Source of the DNA: Epiperipatus broadwayi
Lineage: Eukaryota; Onychophora; Udeonychophora; Euonychophora; Peripatidae
Assembly (NCBI GenBank): GCA_028023455.1
Contig: JAQFVV010012511.1
Span: forward strand, 436,001-500,000
Length of the DNA stretch: 64,000 nucleotides
Direction: 5' to 3'
Shown piece by piece: positions 58,436 to 64,000 of this stretch. The position numbers and the translations under genes were made by a program. Below the pieces are notes generated by a model. It searched no databases and was not told where the DNA came from. It was given only the letters and a program-made list of their open reading frames with translations. The first letter of the stretch is position 1, and each line of letters starts with the position of its first letter.

Positions 58436-59040
58436 TTAAAAAAATCTTAATACTTGGTTTGCATTTTTGTCAGACCACTGATCTTTTGGCTGGTGGTTTA
58501 TAGAGTATATTGTTCTGTTTTTCTTGGTAGAGATTTTATTTTCTATAGTTCAGATTACATAGTCTGTAATCTTCCCTTTTTGTGTGTGACTAATATTGGC
58601 TGATTTAAATGTACCTGACCATGAGCGTTTTGCAGAATTATGACATTCTTAGTTCTGATGTTTCTTTTCTGGGCTAAAAAAAGCTTGTTTGCACTGTTCC
58701 TTTGGTTCACTACACACATCCATCTTTCCAAATCTCTGTAGAAAAATGGAATTGGTTTAGGTGAACTGCTAGCAGGAATATATAAGCTCTTCTTATGTTT
58801 TAGGTGAGAAATGAATTTGTCTAGCCTGGGTATTTAACATATTAATGCCTGCATACACTCAATGATAAGATCTGTTAAGAAAATATAGGTCAAGTTTCCA
58901 TGTTTATTTTATTATATCTTTAATAAAGTTCTTGCAATTATTTTGGCTGATGCTTGTCTCAGTGTTTTCTCAATTGTCTGAATAGCATTCATGAGCTCTT
59001 GCTGTACCTGGGTTTAGTCCAGCGCATTTATGTTCGTATA
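58436..59040 (-). pseudogene. Coding-like relic with PIP-box-like motif
   Basis: On the minus strand, after CCATTTTTCTACAG (an acceptor-like site ending at 58736), a frame runs from the ATG at 58723 to a stop at 58436. It has two internal stops and 93 other codons, rich in Lys, Ser and Gln: MDVCSEPKEQCKQAFFSPEK, later SANISHTQKGKITDYVI and IENKISTKKNRTIY. QKGKITDYV resembles the PCNA-interacting box Q-X-X-I-T-D-Y/F-F/Y with Val in the last aromatic position. Further upstream (59000-58912) another open stretch reads TQVQQELMNAIQTIEKTLRQ. I do not recognise the parent protein. It may be a non-processed pseudogene, a transposon gene fragment or chance. Confidence 0.35.
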
Positions 59041-59059
59041 TCCTATCCACTCTTAAAAT

Positions 59060-59770
59060 AAATGTCTAGTGGTGTGATGTACTGTAGCTTCTCATTAAAT
59101 GAAGTCAAAAATCTCTCAGCAATTATGCCCAGAGAAATCTGTTAGGCACTTTATTTTCAATTTCCTGGTCTAAGTTTTCCCATATTCTGCTACATCCCAT
59201 TTCCACAGCATAATCTTTGTCAACTCTATGGCCTTTATATCTAAATTTCTCTTATATTTTCCCAAACAGTAAAAAAAACAATAATCCACTTACTGTATAA
59301 TCACTTTTTTCATATTTACTCTTCCATAACTTCATTATATGTACCCTTTCTGTTTTCAAGCATTTACATTCACTTAACAGATGGCTAATATTTTCTATTC
59401 CTTCCTTACATAATTTACAGACTAAATCACCCATATTTTTCCATTTACATATATATTCTCTTGTTGCTAAAGATCCCGTTCAAGTCTTAAACAATAAACC
59501 ACTTTCCTTACTATTATCATATATTAACTCGCATCTAATATTCTGTTTATTTCTATATATATTTAAACTCTTTTTACTCTCCATACTAGTTCTCCATCTC
59601 TCTAACTCCCTATTCTTTATTAATAAATCTATTCTTTTATCCCATTCCTTACCACTATACCACTCAACAATCCTCCTAACACAATCATCCCATCTTCTGT
59701 ACAAATATACTGATATAAATTCTTTTTCCAATTTTTGGACTAGTGGCGCCCTTGTGGTCAGTATCTGCGA
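59060..59770 (-). pseudogene. LINE 3' fragment with C-terminal zinc finger
   Basis: A longer copy of the family at 16395-16912. A frame from about 59740 reads EKEFISVYLYRRWDDCVRRI and ELERWRTSMESKKSLN. It is stopped once (TGA near 59478, where the sibling has CAA), then continues in the same frame through CKLCKEGIENISHLLSEC, an intact C-X2-C-X8-H-X4-C finger, to about 59270. Beyond that it is frameshifted against the sibling. The 3' UTR ends with TGATGTACTGTAGC near 59075. Fingers of this type sit at the C-terminus of several non-LTR reverse transcriptases and bind nucleic acid. No reverse transcriptase core is present. Confidence 0.8.
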
Positions 59771-59827
59771 AAGAAAAATCTTTTCTTCCAGTACAATATA
59801 TAATAAAAAATTGTTAATATTTTACCA

Positions 59828-60470
59828 TTAAAATAATCAGACTTTAAGAAAGGATATTTAACTTCTACTATCTGGGTTGATCTAACTAATGACATTGCAA
59901 AGTGTATTGATAATTCAAATCTTATGGCTCTTACATGTTTATACTATTCTAAGTATTTGACTTGCTCTCTTGGGAACTTCTATTAGCCAAATTAAGATAT
60001 TTTATTTTGGGCTTAATAAAGAGAAAGCAGATGATGGTAATTGATAGTATCTTATCTATTTTTAACAACCCAAGGTCTCTCGCAGGGCTCAATTGTTGTT
60101 CCTTCTCTGTATATTATATATATATCAGATTTCATATCTTGTTTAAATATTTCTATTTCTCATAGTTTTTCTGATGATAATCTACTTTATTTATATTTTC
60201 CACTGAATTATTTTTCAAAGAGTGTGAGAAAGCTTAAATCAAATTTGATAGCAATGTTAGAGATATCTAAAAAAAACGTTTAAATTTGAATGTATCCAAA
60301 ACTAGTTTATTTTATTTGCTTCAGAGTTGGTTTTAGTAGAAGTGAAAATGTTGCTTAAAATGTAAAATGGGTTATATTATACCTATTGTTTAGAGTTGTG
60401 AGAGTCTTGGATTCCCAGTTGAAATTTAAAAATAACATTCAGTTAGTCTATGCCAGATTGTGGAAACTAT
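59828..60470 (+). pseudogene. CR1/Jockey-like LINE reverse transcriptase relic
   Basis: On the plus strand, SDFKKGYLTSTIWVDLTNDI then KCIDNSNLMALTCLYYSKY corresponds to the palm region usually written F-R-K-G-H-S-T...L-L-D-F-S-K-A-F-D; both Asp residues are gone. After a frameshift, QGLSQGSIVVPSLYIIYISD and SFSDDNLLYLYF correspond to G-V-P-Q-G-S-x-L-G-P and F-A-D-D (Ser for Ala, both Asp kept). Next, RVLDSQLKFKNNIQ corresponds to L-G-V-x-L-D-x-x-L. It is clearly a non-LTR element, different from the RTE family, and inactive. It faces the fragment at 59060-59770. Clade is by motif style. Confidence 0.75.
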
Positions 60471-61037
60471 ACAATTTTAAATGTGATAATATGTTTAACT
60501 ATTTCTATTATCTATCATTAAATATTGAATGTATGGAAAATTTTAAGCTTTATATAAACTTTTCAAATACAAACAACTTGTTAGTAAAACACACAAATAG
60601 ACAGCACAAGTTAATAATTATACAATGTTTCAAGTAGTATTATTCTCCACTGTTCTTCAGGTAATACTGGCCTGACCAGTGACAATATTAGCATGGGAGT
60701 TGAACTTTTACCTTTAGATTCCTGAATATCAAATTTGAGACAATACTCTAACAAAACTATTCTGCCTTAAAATTCGATATTCAAGAATCTAAAGGTGTAA
60801 GTTTGACTCCTATGCTAATATTGTCACTTATCAGGCCAGCAACATCTGAAAAAGAGAGGAGAATACTACTCAAAATATTGTGTAATTACTAACTTATGTA
60901 TTATTACTAACAAGTTATTTACATTTGAAAAATTTAAATAAAATTTATAGAAAAAAAAGTTTAAAATTTTCTATACATTCAACATTTAATGATAGATGAT
61001 GGAAATAGTCTAACATATTATTACATCTAATATTAAA
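60470..61037. mobile_element. Foldback element with tRNA-like core, copy 2
   Basis: Second copy of the 38970-39545 family with the same inverted arms (shared ATTATTCTCCACTGTTCTTC type words; outer TCATTAAATGTTGAATGTAT). The B box AGTTCAACTCC is present on the minus strand near 60700, with an A-box-like ATAGTTTTGTTAGAGTA upstream. Internal target duplications are not clear. Confidence 0.75.
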
Positions 61038-61044
61038 ACATGCA

Positions 61045-61160
61045 AAATTCTATATGCATTGCCACTCAGTGCAAGACAGAACAATCAATGTATGCCAGAG
61101 GGCTTGTGCATAAAATCCCCATCTAGTGCCTACTCATCCAATATCCCCAGACTAGTAAGA
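61045..61160. repeat. Half-arm of the 35728-36322 foldback family
   Basis: It matches 35765-35850: shared GTGCATAAAATC(C/T)CCATCTAGT and TATTCCCAGACTAGT-type words. Only one arm is present. Confidence 0.75.
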
Positions 61161-61290
61161 TCAACTATTTGCTAAACCACAACATTTGCTAAATTAGGTT
61201 ATATAATTCCAATCTTTTTAAAATTTCTTGGAAACATGTAATTCAAAAGATAAATAAATACAATACGTATACTAAGAAAAGCTTGTCTAA

Positions 61291-61433
61291 TATTTTAAAA
61301 TAAAAATGTTAAATATATCAACATAGTTCTGAGAGCATGCTTTGACTAATTGGTAATATAAGTATGACTACCAATTAGTCGAAAGCATGCTCAGCATACT
61401 ATGATAATATATTTAAAAATTTTATTTTAAAGT
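61291..61433. repeat. Long imperfect palindrome (MITE-like)
   Basis: The core AGCATGCTTTGACTAATTGG pairs with its inverted copy with one bulged base. Pairing continues outwards with mismatches to about 70 bp per arm (ATTTTAAAATAAAA ends). Loop 13 nt. No coding sequence. Confidence 0.75.
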
Positions 61434-63660
61434 TGTATAAATTTATTTCTTTAATTAAACTAGATTATGTATATATACTTTTTATTTGGTATTAAGGACA
61501 ATTATTTATCTATATAATTAACCTTCTGTATTTGTTTTTAAGGAATTTTTCATGCTTATGCTATGTCTAGACTGAGTTATAAAATGATGATAGTTACTTT
61601 ATTTCTATTTTCTTTTCAGACATAAAGTTAAGTGTCTGTTCTGAATTTTATCATCTATAAAATGCAGCAAAATTTGTCTTAGTACTTTTAAATTTTGCTT
61701 CCTGCTACAGATCTGTAAGTTTGAATAAAAATTTGTTTAATATAGTACCAATAATTTAAATATTAACTACAAAACAGTGTGATTTCCACTGGGACTAATT
61801 CATCCACCATTTGTGTATTTCAGAATTCCTAAATATCTATGAATGTTTTATGACTTTAAATTACACTTTTTGTACAATTTGTTTTCCACCTCTAGGTATT
61901 ATTCATAATGATAGGTTTTAGCTAATTTTTCAAATTTAGAACAGGTTCTCTTAAACTATTATCTCATTTTATTTAGCCGTACTTGTTCTATGATAACTAT
62001 CTTGACAGGATTAAATAAGTGTACATGAATTGTTATAGCTATCTTTAATTCATTATAGGTTTTATCAGTTTTTTAAAAAAATACATTTGTTTAGAAAGAA
62101 ATACTTCAAAAAGTAAGTAAAAATTAAAATGCCAATTTTACTTCCTTCTGAAATGTTATTACAGATAAAAAATATTTATCCTTAGAAGAATAGAAGTGTT
62201 TTACACTTCTTTTACGTTATATTTTGTCTAAAAATTTTTTTAATTATTAATAATTGTTGTTTTAGAGATAGATTCTTGATTGCAATAAAAATGAATGCTT
62301 TACATAGACATGTCAAATAATTTTACACAGAGGTTAATTTGATTAAGCACAATCAATAGAAGATATAAAACAATTATAAAGTGTACACAAACTGATATGT
62401 GGGGGATTTTCTTATTTTTCATTATTTTAAATACATTATTTTGAATAAAAAAACTTTTAAAAAGATATCCTGTTATTGCAGCAAGGGAAATTTGACATCA
62501 TCATTTTAATCATGTCTTATTCTCTCTCTCGTTCTAATTTTTCATTTCTTGTACTAATTTGATAGAATGATTTGTCAAAACAATTCAAGTGTATATTTGC
62601 TCATTTAATATTTTATTTATTAGAAGAAATAAGTAATGGACATTTTATAAATTAAAAACATTGTTTGATTATTAAAATTTAAATGTACAAAACTATGAAA
62701 TATTAAAATTGGATGTAAATTAAGCAATTTATTTTAGATACTTGCCTTTTAGAATTTTATTTACATATAGGCAAATTGAATGTTATACCTGGAATTATGC
62801 GTCAATAACCTTGGAGTTAAAGACATTATGTCTGAAGTTATACGAATAAAAAAAGTTGAATATCAGCAAACTAGAATATATGTATAAATCATTTTAATTT
62901 TATACTTGATACTATATATTATTATAGAAAAAAGAATTACAATGCCTGAAATAATCAGATATTTATATTTTTTTAAAAAAGTGAAGATAAAAACTTCACT
63001 AATACCAGTAAATGAAACTTTAAAGATAATACAAACATTAAGAGCAGATCTGAGATAACAAAAATTTGATATTATAACCAAGAATCATTCTTGTCAAACT
63101 ATACTTTTGAATTCATTCTTTTAAATATAGTCAAGATCTATTTCATAAAGTTTAAATTTTGATAATATTTTTGTTTACATACACAATTTCACAACAAAAT
63201 TTTTACAATTAAAAATATATATTTAAAAAAACATTTATTATCATTTCCAGCTATTTAACAAATTACATATCCTGCATGTTTTAGTGCAATAGTTGAGTAA
63301 CAAACTTGAGAGCTAAAAATTCTTGGATTACAGATTGTTTAAATATCATAATACCCAAGCAACAAATCATTCAATTACTTTTTACTAACAAATTACTTGT
63401 CAACAGAATCATGATGTATATTAAAATAAAATTCATTAATTATTTGCAATTTTAAGTTATTACAGATTTGCTTCAAGTTAAATAAAGATTGAATACAAGT
63501 ATTAAGTAACTATTTTATTTGTCAACTTTTTACTATTTCATTTCAGTTGTTCATTATGTAGCATATTCAATTACTTATGAGTAGCACATTATTATAAATG
63601 TATAATGGAAAATATTATTAATTAAAATAGCTTGAATGCTTTTTTTTAATAAATACTTTA
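61434..63660. other. AT-rich DNA without recognisable genes
   Basis: The 72-codon minus-strand frame at 62863-63081 is hydrophobic and unrecognised. No matched repeats were seen. Confidence 0.5.
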
Positions 63661-64000
63661 TTATCATTGACAATCATTATTGATCCTCTTTAAGATAATC
63701 TCTTTTCGTTTATTCCAACATTTTTGATCAATAACTGCTCCACGTCACTCCAACAATTTTCTTACTCGATCTAATCATTTTATGTGGTCTCTCAGAATTC
63801 TATTAAAGATTTTAATTGTTCATCTTTCATCACTCCTTCAAGACATAAATATTGTCCACATTAAACCTTTTAATTCTCTCAAGATATTGGTGATGCTAAT
63901 TTGTTCTTTCACTCATGTTGTATTTCCTGCTTAATCCTAAAATGCATCATTCCTCACTTTATTTCTTTAGAATCCTAATTTTAACTTAAGTATTCTAAGT
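63661..64000 (-). mobile_element. RTE 3'-end fragment, cut by window edge
   Basis: It matches 54681-55020 of the intact RTE with many substitutions. Shared words include TTATCATTGACAATCATTAT (against TTATCAACCATTATC), TATGTGGTCTC, TTTTAATTCTCTCAAGATAT (against TTTTAATTTTTTCAATGAGG) and TTTGTTCTTTCACTCATG. It has the same orientation, is inactive, and continues beyond the window. Confidence 0.85.

Noticed and set aside
62863-63081. 72-codon membrane-protein-like frame
   Set aside because: Its Ile/Phe/Tyr-rich composition is what AT-rich DNA gives; no start context, repeat copy or similarity supports it.
1-64000. A bacterial or phage operon or defence system
   Set aside because: There are no ribosome binding sites or gene runs. 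All recognisable proteins are eukaryotic retroelement proteins.

Overview
This window looks like eukaryotic, almost certainly metazoan, DNA. By eye it is about three-quarters A+T. It has no operons, no ribosome binding sites and no dense run of host genes. What can be read is almost entirely transposable elements of different ages: tRNA-derived SINEs, non-LTR retrotransposons (RTE-like and CR1/Jockey-like), one Ty3/gypsy LTR element, hAT-like relics, other inverted-repeat elements and long foldback elements. The RTE protein resembles families I associate with arthropod and other invertebrate genomes. The species cannot be fixed from the sequence.

Layout. Positions 1-16390 are AT-rich. They hold an unidentified coding-like relic (284-885), a decayed hAT-like element (4294-5158), a decayed RTE copy (7905-10085) with a young SINE inserted in it (9569-9677, 16-bp target duplication), a short LINE tail, and a GC-richer segment between two (AT)n tracts (14240-14660). 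Positions 16395-20350 hold a zinc-finger LINE tail, an inverted-repeat element and a GC-rich tandem array of about 350-bp units. Positions 20360-34320 are mostly unreadable AT-rich DNA, with an RTE 3' fragment, a tRNA-Gly(UCC)-like gene, a probable ancient RTE copy on the other strand and a SINE fragment. Positions 34320-39545 carry three large foldback structures, two of which contain Pol III promoter-like boxes.

Positions 40056-45715 are a nested locus. A dispersed repeat with a monomer of about 376 bp was entered by a 1.2-kb inverted-repeat element (exact 8-bp duplication) and by a Ty3/gypsy element that later lost its integrase core and part of one LTR. A hAT-like MITE follows at 46338. 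The one intact gene is in the RTE retrotransposon at 54664-57963. It has one 995-codon endonuclease/reverse transcriptase frame, a 12-bp target duplication on both sides and a (TGA)n tail that starts at its own stop codon. Downstream lie a coding-like relic, two different LINE fragments in opposite directions, another foldback element and, at the window edge, another RTE 3' fragment.

Functionally, the intact RTE could supply the copying enzyme for its own family, and at least three truncated copies of that family lie in the window on the same strand. No host gene with convincing exons was found. The most useful results are the exact insertion boundaries, the nested locus and the foldback elements built around tRNA-like sequence.
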